64,000 nt of DNA from contig CM055092.1 of NCBI GenBank assembly GCA_029204225.1, forward strand, positions 79,442,838 to 79,506,837, in the 5' to 3' direction. The position numbers and the translations under genes were made by a program. The stretch comes from Diphasiastrum complanatum (taxonomy: Eukaryota; Streptophyta; Lycopodiopsida; Lycopodiales; Lycopodiaceae). Under the pieces are notes generated by a model. It did not search any database and was not told where the DNA came from. It saw only the letters and a program-made list of their open reading frames with translations. Below, piece by piece: positions 46,193-58,090 of the stretch. Position 1 is the first letter of the stretch. Each line of letters starts with the position of its first letter.

Positions 46193-46801
46193 TAGCACAT
46201 GTTGTGTTATCTTTTGTATGCCACTACTTGAATGTTTATTAATAAGAATTGTGGTTTGGCACATAGTTAAAAATTTTGACTGAATCAATACGGCATGCCA
46301 AGTGATTCAGAAAAAAAAAAAATTGTGCAGCTCACCACGCCGGCGTGCCAAGGTGGTGGGCTGCCAAGGCCAAAAAAAAAATTCTTTTTGTGTGCAGTCT
46401 ACCACCGTAACATGCCGATGTGCTAAGGTGATTTGGAAAAGGGCAATTTTGTTTTATTGCTCTAGCAGCCTACCACCATAGCACGCCGACGTGCTATGGT
46501 GGTGGGCTACACACACACAAAAAAAAAATTGCCCTGGCAGCCCACCTACTTAGCATGCCGGCGTGCTATGGTGGTGGGTTGCACAAAAAAAAAAAAAATT
46601 GAATCACTTGGCATGCCGACGTGCCAAGTGATTCAATCAAAAAATTTTTCTTTTTGTAGCACAAGCCCAAAAATGAATTTTGACTTCAAAATTATTTTAT
46701 TTTGGGATTTCATTATGGGATTTTTAACTATGTGCCAAGCCACAATTCTTGTTAATAGACATTCAAGTAGTGACATAAAAAAGATAGCACAACATGTGCT
46801 A
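46193..46801. mobile_element. Fold-back element with 82-bp TIRs and six internal hairpins
   Basis: TIRs 46193-46274 and 46720-46801 are reverse complements with only a few mismatches (TAGCACATGTTGTG outward ends). Between them six palindromes follow one another: 46280-46310, 46327-46364, 46399-46434, 46465-46510, 46537-46582 and 46599-46636. Hairpin 4 pairs ACCACCATAGCACG with CGTGCTATGGTGGT; hairpin 6 pairs TTGAATCACTTGGCA with TGCCAAGTGATTCAA. Most centres are GCCGAC, GCCGGC or GGCATGCC. A-tracts or AT-rich spacers of 20-40 bp separate them. No ORF and no clear target duplication. Confidence 0.88.
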
Positions 46802-47050
46802 GTTAAAATAGCAATGATCGACTTATACAGTGCTTTCCTATTTCGACGGCACCACGTGTGCTTATTTCTAGAGTTATCGGGCCATCTTTCTTTTACGAGC
46901 CCTTTGAGTGTTTTTAAGGAACTCATCTTTGTACTTACAAGTAGTTTGGAATATACAGTTTGAAGAGAGCAATTTTGAATTCTTGTTGCACTTGACGTTG
47001 TGTTGTGGTGATTGATCTGGTCGGGTGTTTTCAATTGCGTTTTCTTAACT
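46802..47050 (+). repeat. Probable 5' LTR end of Copia-2
   Basis: The sequence directly before the primer site must contain the end of the Copia-2 5' LTR (final bases GCGTTTTCTTAACT). No partner LTR occurs in the window, so the left edge is undefined; the fold-back element ends at 46801. Confidence 0.5.
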
Positions 47051-48319
47051 TGGTATCAGAGCCCTTGGTGGCTGGAATTACCGGACAAGAACAGAGAGCT
47101 GCGAATTCACGACGGTTTGTTGGCTAGGAAGCACAAAACAGAGTCTGTGGAGATTTGTGGAATGGCTCAAAACTGTAAAAAGGATTCAGAGACAGGGAAT
47201 TGTTGGTTGAATAAAAAAGCAAGCAAGTTTGAAGCTGAAAATTTCTTCTAGAGGGTTGCTTGGCGTTTGTGATTGGTTTGAATCCAATCGAATACCGTTT
47301 GAAGAGCGTTTTGGAGCAGAAGATAACCTACAGTAGGGCGACCTCAGTCAGCTAGGAGCTGCAAAAGAAAGCTCAGGGAAAGCCTGAGTAAAGCTCAATA
47401 TATTCTTCTCTTCAAAATTGCTAGGGTTTCAAGGGACAAAATCAGAGATATCTCCTTGTAGGAGGACGTTTTCAAAGCTATGAGAGGCTGTGAATTCGCC
47501 CTGGTAGCGCAATTCAGCGGTAGGGAGGCCGCGACTGGCCGTGGAGGAGGAAGGCAGCTAGTGCGATTCATGAGGAGCTGCCATAGCCCGTGAAGGAGTG
47601 AGAAAACTCCATCGTTGGAAGAGAGAGGAGGAGGAGAGGTTGCGGGAGCTGTCGCGCGCTCAGTCCTGATCACCAGCTAGCGGCCCGAAGTGTTCAGTAC
47701 TTCGAAGGCCTTTGATCAACGCACAAACGCGTTGACAGCCGTCCGATCTTGATTCATACAGATCGACGATGGTCATTTCACAATAGGTGGGTCGTTAGAT
47801 CTAAAGGATCCGTTGGATTGAAGTGAAAAAGTCTGAAGGGGTCTGAAGTGCAAAGTGCATTGCAACTTCATTAAGAATCTTCAAACTGAAAACATTGTTG
47901 GGTCCCAAGTCTTTGAAGGGTGAAGTTTCTTCACACTGAAGAAATAGTTTAAGAACCCAAATTGCCCTTATTTTCACCTCCTTTAGCCTATTTTGACCAA
48001 ACGAAAGGCTATAGCCTCCAAACGAAGGGCACCGTGACTGTACCCTACAAGTACGGTACACCAAAACAGAGTGATTGCCGTGGAGAAAGTGTTCGAAGTG
48101 CACCAGAAGTGATTTCACCATTCCACTGGACAGGAAGCTGGAAGTTGGTGACGTGAAGCATTTTGGAAAACGATGCCAGTTTGGCTTTCAATTTGGCGAA
48201 AGAGCGGCGGGTGGCCTGGTAAGCTAAAAATTGCAGGTCATTATTATCAATATCTGACATCACGGTTGGCTCTAGCATACACTTTATAGCCTACAAGTGA
48301 AGTTTTAAGCAGTTCGGAG

Positions 48320-49368
48320 ATGGCAAACATCAATGAGGCAATTTTGGGCGATGCAAGCAAACTTGATGGGGCTTCTAACTACAACATCTGGAAATTCAAA
48401 ATGAAGAGCATTTGATGGAAAAAGAGTTGTGGGAAATCGTGGCAGGTATTGAAGTCCGACTAAATACCACTCTAGGTGACATAAGGGCCTTTGATAAAAA
48501 GGCACAGAGAGCATTATCCTTGATCAATCTTTCAGTGAAAGACCATGTGATCACTCACATAAGTGATGCCACGACGGCTAGGGGAGCTTGGGAAGCTCTT
48601 AGAATGCAATTTCAAACTTGCAATCCAGCTCGAGCCATGTTCTTGAAGTCAAGATTGAACACAATAAGGATGGAAAAAAATGAATCAGTGGGATCCTTCT
48701 TCACCAAAGAGCTGAGAGATCAACTTGTGGCAATTGGAGAACCAATCAGAGATATTGAATTGGTACATACCACAATGAGCGGTGTCTCGGAAGGGATACA
48801 GATGTTTGTGAGCGACATTGCTTCGAGGGAGAGGTTTCCTACTTTTGAAGACTTCCACGACATCATGTTGCAAGAAGAGCAGCGTCGCGAAGTAGTGAAG
48901 TCAAGACAAACCCCACAGGAGGATCAAGCCTTGCTTGCTAAAGGCAAGCAGAAAGGATGGAAAAGGATTCCTAAGAAATCCAAGGACGATGATGACGAAG
49001 GAGAATCGTCATCAAAAGGGAAAAAGAAGAAGAAAGAGAAATGTTACTATTGCCACAAACCGGGCCATTGGGCATGCGAGTGTTATAAGAAGAAAGTAGA
49101 CATAAAGGCCAAAAAATTGACTCAACAAGAAAACATTGTCGAAGATGATGGAGAAGATGACGAGACAAGTGCTTTCTCATCGGCATTGGCATCCCAAGTT
49201 GATGATGGTGCCAGATGGTTCATAGATTCCGGCGCCACAAGGCATATGACCAGAAAACATGATTGGTTTGAAAAATTCTCACCAATCCATGATGGGGATA
49301 AGGTCAATAGCCAATGGAGAGGAATGCCAGATACAGGGTGTGGGCAATGTACCTATGCAATTTCTTGA
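48320..49368 (+). pseudogene. Copia-2 gag, nucleocapsid and protease start
   Basis: ATG at 48320 starts MANINEAILGDASKLDGASN, then WKFKMKS, where a 1-bp loss shifts the frame at about 48410. The 318-residue frame 48412-49368 continues with LMEKELWEIV-type gag, IELVHTTMSGVSEGIQMFVS, a Lys-rich stretch, a CX2CX4HX4C zinc knuckle (CYYCHKPGHWACEC) and the protease site WFIDSGATRHMT (about 49216-49251). A frameshift at about 49310 moves pol to another frame. Confidence 0.9.
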
Positions 49369-49978
49369 TGGCAAAATTAAAAATATCCCTAATGTACTTT
49401 ATGTTCCTGGACTCAAAAAGAGTTTGCTTTCTGTTGGTGTAATGGCAAATCAACTTCTTAAAGTTGAATTTGTCAATGATGGATGCCTTATGAAGGATAC
49501 GAACCATAACCACAAAGTGGTGACGAAGGGTTATAGAGATAGTAACTGTGGCCTTTATAAATTGGATGCTGCAAAACCAAGTGAATATGGTTTGGCTATC
49601 TCAACAACATCTCAATCCGAGTTATGGCACAGAAGACTTGGTCATTTGAACTATGGGAGCTTGAGATTGATGGCGAAGCTGAAGATGGTAATAGGGTTAC
49701 CAGCATTCCAGCATGATCACTATGCAATATGTGAAGGATGCATCATGGGAAAGCATCACAGAGAGACATTCAAGAAAGGTGGAGCTGCAAGAGCTAAGAA
49801 ACCGCTGGAACTAATTCACAGCGACCTGTGCGGCCCAATGAAGACCATGTCGTTAGGGAAAGCATATTATTTTATGACTTTCATAGATGATTACTCTAGG
49901 AGGACATGGATTTATTTCTTGAAGAAGAAATTTGACGCTTTTGCTCGTTTCAAGGAGTTCAAAATAGTGTATCCTTGA
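49259..49978 (+). pseudogene. Copia-2 protease end and integrase N-terminal half
   Basis: Open frame with SIANGEECQIQGVGNVPMQF, VLYVPGLKKSLLSVGVMANQ and the pre-integrase HHCC region (LWHRRLGHLNYGSLRLMAKL, CEGCIMGKHHRETF). The integrase start is LIHSDLCGPMKTMSLGKAYY and FIDDYSRRTWIYFLKKKFDA (first catalytic Asp). The similarity breaks off after FKEFKI, where unrelated sequence begins. Confidence 0.9.
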
Positions 49979-51179
49979 TTTTGAGACTAGTAGCCGTATG
50001 CTACTAGTGTGATGCCTCATTCCTCTTTGAGATTGATCCATAGCTTGGGGGCTAGATCCGTTCAATCTAGGATTGGTTTTTCCACCATCAATACCCTTTG
50101 TTTTGGCATAGAATAGGATCTTTGGTTTAGGAGTCCTTTTCTGATTTATAGGTCACTTCTCAATGTTGGTAACAAAAAAGATCTTTTCATAAGTCATTCA
50201 TGAACACATGTTGGTACATTATCAATACTTCATTACGATAATGCAACACCTTTCTTGAATTTCAAGTTTTCTCTTATCTCTTCCTTGAAATTTCTCCTTG
50301 GGCAAATCTAGATTGATATGCACCCCTTGGAAACTCGGGTGGGTTCATGCTAAAAGGGAGAGAAGTAGGAACAAAAGAGAGTTATCAAAGAGAAACATCT
50401 GTCATAGATTCCAGGAGGAAAAGATGACGGACCTGTTTCAAGAATAAAAAACGATAGGATATTTTGATATTATTATAATCCTTTAAGGATTATAGTGATA
50501 TTTGGTTTTAAGATCTAAGAGAAGGAAACTAGAAAACACTCTTGTAATAGAAGAGTTAGTGATTACAAGTTCGATTGATTTGTGTCAGAACTAGGGAACT
50601 CTATTGCAAGATGGTGATTTGTTGCAACATGTTCCTTGTTGGTGGTAATCAACTCAATCTTAGTGAGGACTGAGATCCGTGGGTTGATGCAAGGAAGGAA
50701 ATTCACGCTAACAATATATTCTTTTGATTATCTCCTGTTGCATTCTTTGAGAAATATTCTCTCTTAGAGGATACCAAGTTACAAGATTTTTTATTAAGAA
50801 AGTATCGTGTGATATCTATAGAGATATGCTATGTAGTGAATCTTTGTGTGATCATAAGACCTTTTGTATAAAATTTTAATCATGTGGATCTACAAAGTAT
50901 TCCTTGGACTAAGTTTATTTGCATGCATAAGCTGGTCATTAAAACATAGGCATATTGATGAGAATTGTATAGAGACAATTTCTCAGTAGGTTATAGTAAT
51001 TTCTCATTGAGAATTGCTTTAGAATCAGATTAAATGTGATGTTCTGGTACCACACCTAGACATTTAAATATTTTAATATCTAACCGAGTCAAGAGCACTA
51101 CTTATGAGCTAGTTGTTTGAATCAACAAAATAAGCTCTCTTATGATATTGTTGTTGAAATGTATTGCTTATAAGATGCA
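49979..51179. other. Unassigned sequence between Copia-2 and Copia-3
   Basis: No domain recognised. A short perfect hairpin (ACTAGTAGC, 5-nt loop, GCTACTAGT) lies at 49986-50008 close to the truncation point of Copia-2. It may be a degraded copia RT region or another insertion. Confidence 0.4.
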
Positions 51180-51913
51180 ACCCTTATGGGTCAATTCTGG
51201 ATTCATTGACTTAGGAATCTTGAGAGATTTGATTGGAGAATCATAACTCAGACTCTAGGATATACCAAATCAATAACAGAGGACTGTGATCATAGTAAGA
51301 TTACCCAACCATCACAAGACCAGATCTAAGCTATTGTGTTGGTAGATTAGCCAATTGATGCAAGATCCTAGTGAGGAGCATTGGAAGCTAGAAAAAAAAG
51401 TTTTGAGATACATCATGGGAATGAGGGATCATCACCTGACTTGTTTGGATTTTTTGATTCAGACTTTGCTGGAGATCAAATGGATAGGAAATCCATAAGT
51501 GCACATTGTATTTTTATAGGTGATGGAGCTATATCATGGATGTCAAAAACACAAGCCACTATCTCATTGTCATCTAGTGAGGCCGAGTACATAGCACTTA
51601 CTCATTGCACAAAAGAGATGGTATTGATCAAGAGGATGATCAAGGATCTTCACTTTCTGGATTTTTCAGAGAGCCCAATCATTTTTTGTGACAACCTATC
51701 AGCCCAAAAGTTGGCAAGCAATCCTATAATTCATGCTAGGAGCAAGCATATTGAGGTGGCATATCACTTTGTGAGGGAGCAAGTCATGGCAAAGGAGGTG
51801 GAGCTTCAACATGTGTCTTCAAAGGAATGTGTAGCTAATATATTCACCAAAGCATTAGGAAAAGACTTGTTTACAAAGCATAGGAATTCCCTTGGAGTAT
51901 TCTCAAAGTCTAT
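51180..51913 (+). pseudogene. Copia-3 RT end and RNase H
   Basis: From about 51308 the frames give the RT end (TRPDLSYCVGRLA-like, then KVLRYIMGM). The 51381-51932 frame is RNase H: FFDSDFAGDQMDRKSISAHC, SLSSSEAEYIALTHCTKEMV, FCDNLSAQKLASNPIIHARS and KHIEVAYHFVREQV. The pol end is ANIFTKALGKDL. The copia sequence stops at 51913, and the last codons of that frame belong to the inserted Gypsy-2 LTR. The remaining C-terminus reappears at 61227. Confidence 0.9.
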
Positions 51914-52813
51914 TATAAGGGAAGCTCCTTAGATCCTGCTTACAAATCCTAAACACAAAAGGATAACACATTGTGGAGAAACCACACAACCAAGTAGAAG
52001 CATCCAATCAATCTCTAGAAGCCTCACCCCCAAGCCAAGGAACAAGAAGCATGAATGTAGAGTGAGAGCCTAGCAATGAATCAAGAACCATGATGAGGAG
52101 TAGGGTGAGTCTGGACCTCTTATATAGAGCCAAAAGCATCCTGGGCACATAGCCATGCATAGCCCTATGTTCCCTATACATAGATTCACCTAGAATAGAG
52201 TCCTATGGGTGGACCAACTATTCATAGACATTAGGAGAGTTTTGAGCTCCAAAAAGACCCTTTAAAAATTCGTGCAAGATGTAGTTTATGTTATTAAAAT
52301 ATTATAACACTAATACTTTTGACTTGCCATAACTTTTTAATCGTAGCTTATAAGTATATTATATAACATATCATTGGAAAGTCCTTGTCGAGTGCTTTCC
52401 AATGCACCAAACTTTGTTAAATCTAGACTTACCACTAAAAAGTTATGCCATTTTTAGTGTGGAATCAAAATGTGGACTCAAAAAGTTATGTTACGTAGAT
52501 TTCAAATTTGAGTGTTTTGATTGGTCCATGTGTAAGAAAAAATTGAAAAAAAATATAAACATAATCTTTACAAAGGGTCTTTTTTGGATTTAGAACTCCT
52601 CTAATGATTGCTATTGATAACCTGCACATGCATACACTGTCTCATACCTTGTCTAAACTCCATTTAGTGTGTTCTGGGCCTCACAAGAATATTAGTTACT
52701 TTCGGGTCATGTCCAGTATGACATGGCATAACTAACAGCTTGTTTCACTGGAGTACTCATGTATCCAAGACTAGGAGTATACTGTATCCTATGTACTGGT
52801 CATGGACATAACA
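51914..52813 (-). repeat. Gypsy-2 3' LTR with a 378-bp extra segment
   Basis: Plus-strand start is TATAAGGGAAGCTCCTTAGA. It matches 60747-61226 up to CTAGGAGTATACTG, except for the extra segment at 52229-52606. It probably extends to GGACATAACA (52813) because a polypurine tract directly follows. Confidence 0.85.
52229..52606. mobile_element. TIR-bounded 378-bp segment in the Gypsy-2 3' LTR (MITE-like)
   Basis: The ends CATTAGGAGAGTTTTGAG and, reverse-complemented, CATTAGAGGAGTTCTAAA are imperfect inverted repeats that continue to AAAGACCCTTT on both arms, about 35 bp. The other LTR has TTCATAGA joined directly to ATTGCTATTG at this point, so the segment is absent there. No target duplication is seen. 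Confidence 0.7.
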
Positions 52814-52828
52814 TTCTTCCCTCCTTAA
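52814..52828 (-). promoter_or_regulatory. Gypsy-2 polypurine tract
   Basis: Minus-strand TTAAGGAGGGAAGAA lies directly before the TGTTATGTCC end of the 3' LTR. Confidence 0.75.
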
Positions 52829-52868
52829 GCTATTTCTATTCTTAGAGACTAAAATTCAAAAAATTCTT

Positions 52869-53824
52869 CTATATGTTATCAACTCTCTCCCACGAATCAT
52901 CATCCTCAGTATGACCCTTCCACCGAATTAAACACTTAGAGATAGAACGATTTCTCAATTGTTTATCTTTGGTTCTGAGCACTTTCTCAGGTTCCAAAGG
53001 TACAGTAAGCGACAAATCTTCCAAATGAGATAAATCCTCATCCGATCCAATTGTATCACCATCATGTAAACTTAGTTTCAGATGACTTACATGAAACACT
53101 GGGTGTGCAGTCGCTTTTCCTTGAAGATCGAGTTCATACGCCAAAGAACCAATTCTACGTACAATCCTGAAAGTCCACAATAACGGGTAGACAGCTTATA
53201 ATGCTTCCATGTATGTAACATCTTAGAATCTTTTGGAATCCTAAGATATACCCAGTCATCAACTTTAAAATCTCTTGGAGATCTCTTAAGATCGGTATAA
53301 TGTTTAGCTCTATCATGAGCACTTCAGATACTATTTTTAGCCACTTGAAATATTTTCTGAATATCATGCAAAAAATCAGCAACCTTTTGGATCTTAACAG
53401 ACTTCATCTTAGCATTTACTTGAGATCTAGGTTGAAAACCGTACATAAGCATAAAAGGACTGTAACCTGTAGCAGAATATTTTCTACTATTATATGCAAA
53501 CTCAACCAGTGAGAGATCATCTTCCCAATGAGATTACTTGTGAGAAACATATGTCCTCAATATGTCTTCCATAGTTTGATTAGGCCTTTCTGTCTGGCCA
53601 TCTGATTCAGAATGATCAGAAGAACTCAAACTCAAAGAAGTTTCCAATTTATGGAATACTGCTGACCAAAAGTGACCTGTGAATTTAGGATCTCTATCAC
53701 TAACAGTGTCACTTGGCAGACCATACAACTGAAATAATCTCTCAACAAAGATCTGGGGTAAATCATAAGCCTTTATAGTTGACTTGACTGGTATGAATGC
53801 AGCTAACTTAGTTAACCGATCCAC
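52869..53824 (-). pseudogene. Gypsy-2 integrase and chromodomain
   Basis: The frame 53824-53534 is the integrase core: DRLTKLAAFIPVKSTIKAYD, GLPSDTVSDRDPKFTGHFW (second Asp) and ESDGQTERPNQTMEDILRTY (Glu). A stop follows at VSHK. The next part continues in another frame through SRKYSATGYSPFMLMYGFQP-like sequence. The tail DWVYLRIPKDSK-like motif lies at about 53230-53270. The frame 53180-52869 ends in a chromodomain, ISKCLIRWKGHTEDDDSWER. Chromodomains of this type direct integration to particular chromatin in the family. Confidence 0.9.
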
Positions 53825-54760
53825 TACAACCCAAATAGAATCATTTTGTCGTTGGGTCTTTGGAAGTCCAACTACAAACCACTAGCCTTATGGCATTCAG
53901 CCTTTGCTAGTTGACAGGGCTTGCATTTAACAACATATGACTCGACATATGGCTTGAGCTTTGGCCAATGAAATTCTCTCTTAGCCAAGTCTAGAATCCT
54001 ATGTATACCGGGATGTCCTGCACAAGGTATGTCATGACATTCAAATAAAATCTTCCATTTCAGCTCATCATCACCAGGTACGCAAACTTTCCCATTCCAA
54101 AATAGTAATTCATCTCAAATGGTGAACTGCTCCACAATCTTCTTATCTTTCTTAGTTAGTTGAGTCCCTTGTGTTTCTGACTCAACACTATCCACATTTC
54201 TTCCGATCTGAACAATGTTCCAAATGTGACCAAAATGGGAATTTGATTCATATTTTCCTCTCAGCGAAAGATATAGATCCATAGAAATCTGGGTGAATGA
54301 CAACTTGCTCAGTTCACCGATCCGAGTAAGAGCATCTGCAACTTGATTAGAGCTACCTCTTATGTAACAAATTTCATGATCGAATTCTTGGATCAATTCA
54401 GCCCGTCGCACTTTTCTCCCCCGAAGATTATGTTGATTACAAAAATACTTAAAAGGCTAGTGATCCATATACACTACAAACTTACTACCATACAAGTAGT
54501 GTCTCCAGGTTTTAAGTGCATGGATTACAACAAACAATTCATTTTCCTACATAGTATAACGCAACTGAGGACCAGTGAGTTTTTTGCTTTCAAACGCTAG
54601 TGGCCTATTCATTTGTAATAGAACTGCTCCAACTGCAACATCACTTGCATCTATTCTCACGACGTAAGGTAAATATGGATTTGCAATTTGCAACACGGGA
54701 GCTGAAACAATCATTGTTTTAAGTTTCTCAAAACACTGATTCAATTTCTCGTTTCAAACA
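53825..54760 (-). pseudogene. Gypsy-2 RNase H and integrase zinc domain
   Basis: RNase H starts in frame 54744-54547 (CFEKLKTMIVSAPVLQIANP, VVRIDASDVAVGAVLLQ) after a frameshift and continues through a stop at about 54546. Frame 54411-54115 has LIQEFDHEICYIRGSSNQVA and DALTRI. The HHCC zinc domain follows at about 53890-54045 (CHDIPCAGHPGIHRILD, CKPCQLAKAECHK). Confidence 0.85.
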
Positions 54761-55253
54761 ATAGGCGGACTAGGTTGATTCCTCTTTTTCTTTTTATTAA
54801 CAATTCCTTTTGTTAGATTATTAAGCCGTGCTACTGACTTAGCATAATCCTCAATAAATCTCTTGAAGAAAAGTGTAAAACCTAAAAAGGACTTTACCTG
54901 CCTCACAGTTTCCGAAATTGGCCACTCAATCACAATCTTGATATTATCCTCGTCAATCTTGATCCCATTTACGATGATCTTATGACCGAGATGAAGCAAC
55001 TCTTGCTTAAAGAATTCACACTTGGACTCTTTAGCGTAGAGTAACTCCCGACAGAGCTTCATCAAGACGATTTTTAAGTGTTCTACGTGTTCCACCAAGG
55101 ATTTACTGTAAATGAGAATGTCGTCTAAGAATACTACCACAAACTTCCCCAAATATGGACGAAATAAATCGTTCATCATTTGCTGGAACATTGCTGGAGC
55201 ATTTGTTAATCCAAATGGCAACACTAGAAATTCATAATGACCAAATCTAGAAC
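54754..55253 (-). pseudogene. Gypsy-2 reverse transcriptase, second half
   Basis: Reads SRFGHYEFLVLPFGLTNAPA, then FVVVFLDDILIYSKSLVEHV with the catalytic FLDD (about 55119-55130), and HLGHKIIVNGIKIDEDNIKI and SFLGFTLFFKRFIEDYAKSV. Its N-terminal half lies beyond the 1.7-kb insertion at 56989-57300. Confidence 0.92.
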
Positions 55254-56983
55254 TGTGGTGACCTAGTTTCAACAATTTGTTAATGATTTCGGCTTTTTAT
55301 TGCTAAATCTTAAGCCTTTGCTTTGCTATTGTGTATAGCCTAATCATAAGTTGCATTCAGTAGGGTACGACTTAAATTTGTTTTGTGGCATTAAGGCATC
55401 TCTTTTACTACTTATGAATTTGGCATATGGCTGTGCCTAAGCTGTTCTTAAGGTTATAGTCATATTCTAAAGCCCAGTCGGCATTCTCGCATTATTTGGC
55501 TTTATGTGAGAGTCAAGTTTCAATGGCAGTTTTAGCGGCTGACTATAGCCCGCCATCTTCGCATTTCCTAAGGGAAAACTGCTATTTTCAAAGGCAAGGC
55601 ACTACAAATCTGAAGGGCCATTGTCGCACATTTCGCACTATTCAAAATTTTCAGAGCCTGGTTCATTCTTTAGTGCCTACCTCTAAGCACTTCCATGCAG
55701 CCAGAGCCTCCCACCATCGCATTTTTTGAGGCAATTGTTGCAAATTTTGCACTATTTGGGATTTCCTAGGGCAGGCTTCGCTCTCCCAAATGTAGATCTG
55801 AAGACGGTTTTCCAGCCCACCATCACTCTTCATCAGCAAGTAGTAGTTGCAGTTAGGACAGTGTTCTAAGCGGTAGCCTTCAACACATTTCTAGCGACCC
55901 AGATGCTTTCATTCATCCATCCACACAAGTCAAAAGGCGGCAAGCCACCATGGCACTTCCTATGGCAGTCTCTACTGCTCTCCAGTGGCAGTTTGTAGAC
56001 CTCTTGGAAGCCATCGCATCTTCTACACGACAGTTCCAGAGGCAGATTTGGTTGCTCAACCCTGCTTTCTAATTGTTAATCCTATTGTGGCAGTATGCTA
56101 TTGACTTGTGAAAGCCATGTTCCAGATGTCAAATACTGATTTGCTCTCATTCTTGAAGCAATTGCAGAGCCCTCTTCTCTCTAGCATGGATCTCTCTGGC
56201 TATATCATGCCAGGCTTATGCCATTGTAAATCATTCAGACACAATGTAGAACAGAGGTTCAGAAGCTCTATTGGTGTTTTAATGTAGATTTACTGCTTTT
56301 GCTATTCATCTATAAGTTCAGAACCTTTGTGTTCTCAGATTCTTGTATAGAGGTGTAGCAACCCCTCTTCTTTGTAGTGTCTAGACTGTATTGCACATAT
56401 CTTTGTACTCTGCAAATGGTGAATACAGATAATTTAAATCTAAGTGTTCTGAATCACACACAACTTGTTTCTATTGTGAATACCTTCTGTGCTTTTCATG
56501 GTGATTCATTTTGGTAATAGAAAGTTTATGGCACTGTATTGTTTGTGCCTATACACAGTGACTTGGACTGGAATTAATTAGTGAAGTGTCTCTAGTCTTC
56601 AATCTTGTGATTTGCGCAGATCATAGGAGTTAGATTCATGATAAGCTACTGTCAAGATAACGGAAACATTGTGTGGCTTTTCCTTTTGCCGAAGTATTTG
56701 CTTTCTTGAGTTCACTCCCATTTGAATCTGAAAACCATAATGAAGTATTCAATATTTTCTCTAGGGTGTTTGTTTTCTTTATACGATTGTACTAGTATCC
56801 CCTTGTGAAAACATCTGTTGATGACCAGTTTGCAATCACTTCTCCTCTCCACTCCATTCATTCTTAGTTATTTCTGGTTTTGCACTAATAATAACAGTAT
56901 TAGCCTTTTTATTGCTCTCTAGTAGGAACAATACACGTTTATACTACAAATATCAATCATTTTGTTGTTGGTATGCCACGACA
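55254..56983 (+). mobile_element. 1,730-bp solo-LTR-like insertion inside Gypsy-2 RT
   Basis: The insertion starts TGTGGTGACC and ends GCCACGACA, so it has TG...CA ends with a short inverted match. AGAAC flanks it on both sides (55249-55253 and 56984-56988) and RT is continuous across it. No retroelement domain, primer site or second LTR is found inside, so a solo LTR or a short non-autonomous element is most likely. No other copy occurs in the window. Confidence 0.85.
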
Positions 56984-58090
56984 AGAACAAAATCCTACCT
57001 TTTGGACATCTTCTGACTTAATTCTTATTTGATGGTACCCTGTCCCGAGATCTATCTTGGTGAAATATCGTGCTCCACCCAAGCGATCTACAAGGTCATC
57101 CATCCTGGGTAATGGATATTTATTATTTATAGTCACTTTATTAAGCCCCTTATAATCCACACACATCCGAAAACCTCCATCTTTCTTCGCTTTAAAAAGA
57201 ACAGGAGCGCCCCATGGTGATTTACTAGGTTGTATATGTCCCATCCTCAGATAGTTTTCTATTTGATTTGAAATCTTTGTCTCCTCATTCTGAGAGAACC
57301 TATAAGGTTGTCTAGAGACAGGTTGACTTCCTGAAATCAATTCAATCTTGTAGTCTACTGACCTAGATGGTGGTAAACCATGAGGTAATTCAGATGGAAA
57401 AACATCTCTAAATTCACTTATGATCTGTTCTTTCACTGCTTGTTCATGATCTAAATTTACTAAGTTAAGAATTGTTGAGAATTCACAACCATTTAGATTC
57501 ATTTTAGGAACATCCACAACTGGAATAGCATAAATTGAAAAAACTTCATACTCAGAATAATCCAATGTTTCCATTTCATTAATTGTAGAAATCTGATCCA
57601 ACGGACGTATAAAATTACTGCCAAATAATCTAACTACCTTATCACTCTCTTTGAAAGTGAGAACATGCTTCTCAAAATCAATTAACAGAGAAGGCGATTT
57701 ACTAAATAACCATTTGTAACCTAAGATTAAATCAGTACAAGCTAGGTCTAAAACATGAAAATTAACTAATTCTGTGTGTCCTTGCATCAAAACTAGGAGC
57801 TTTGGGACCTTTACGTTCCAAGTCTCCAACTCTGCTCCTAAAGCTAGATAAACTTTATATCTATGATTGTTGGCTTCAGTTTCCAAGCTGAGTTTCTGCA
57901 CAAGACGAGAATTAATAGAATTATGAGTTGAACCACTGTCCAATAAAATATTCACTTCTTGATCTTTAACTGTGCCAATTAAACGGAAAAGTTCATTAGG
58001 CAAGAAAGAAGTTGTACTAAAAGAACATTCACACTCACAATCAGTCAGGTTAATTTCCAAAGTCTTTACCATTGCCTCCTGGGATTTCAA
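56984..58090 (-). pseudogene. Gypsy-2 protease and reverse transcriptase first half
   Basis: The long frame 58090-56957 is open. The protease reads [20 protein letters not shown] (DSG active site, about 57910-57970) and later [21 protein letters not shown] begins with [60 protein letters not shown] and [32 protein letters not shown] follows. The final residues come from the inserted LTR. Confidence 0.93.

Larger units (their letters stand above)
47050..49978 (+). mobile_element. Copia-2: 5' half of a Ty1/copia element related to Copia-1
   Basis: Primer site TGGTATCAGAGC (47051-47062), a 1.27 kb leader, gag, zinc knuckle, protease and the first half of integrase are present, then the element ends abruptly in integrase. 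No RT, RNase H or 3' LTR of this element follows. Gag is clearly homologous to Copia-1 (for example FDKKAQRALSLINLSVKDHV against FDKKMRKALTFINLSVKDHI) and the leader is even closer. Confidence 0.88.

Noticed and set aside
49986-50008. Short perfect hairpin read as a terminator
   Set aside because: A 9-bp arm next to a truncated retroelement in plant DNA; bacterial-style terminators do not apply and there is no U tract.
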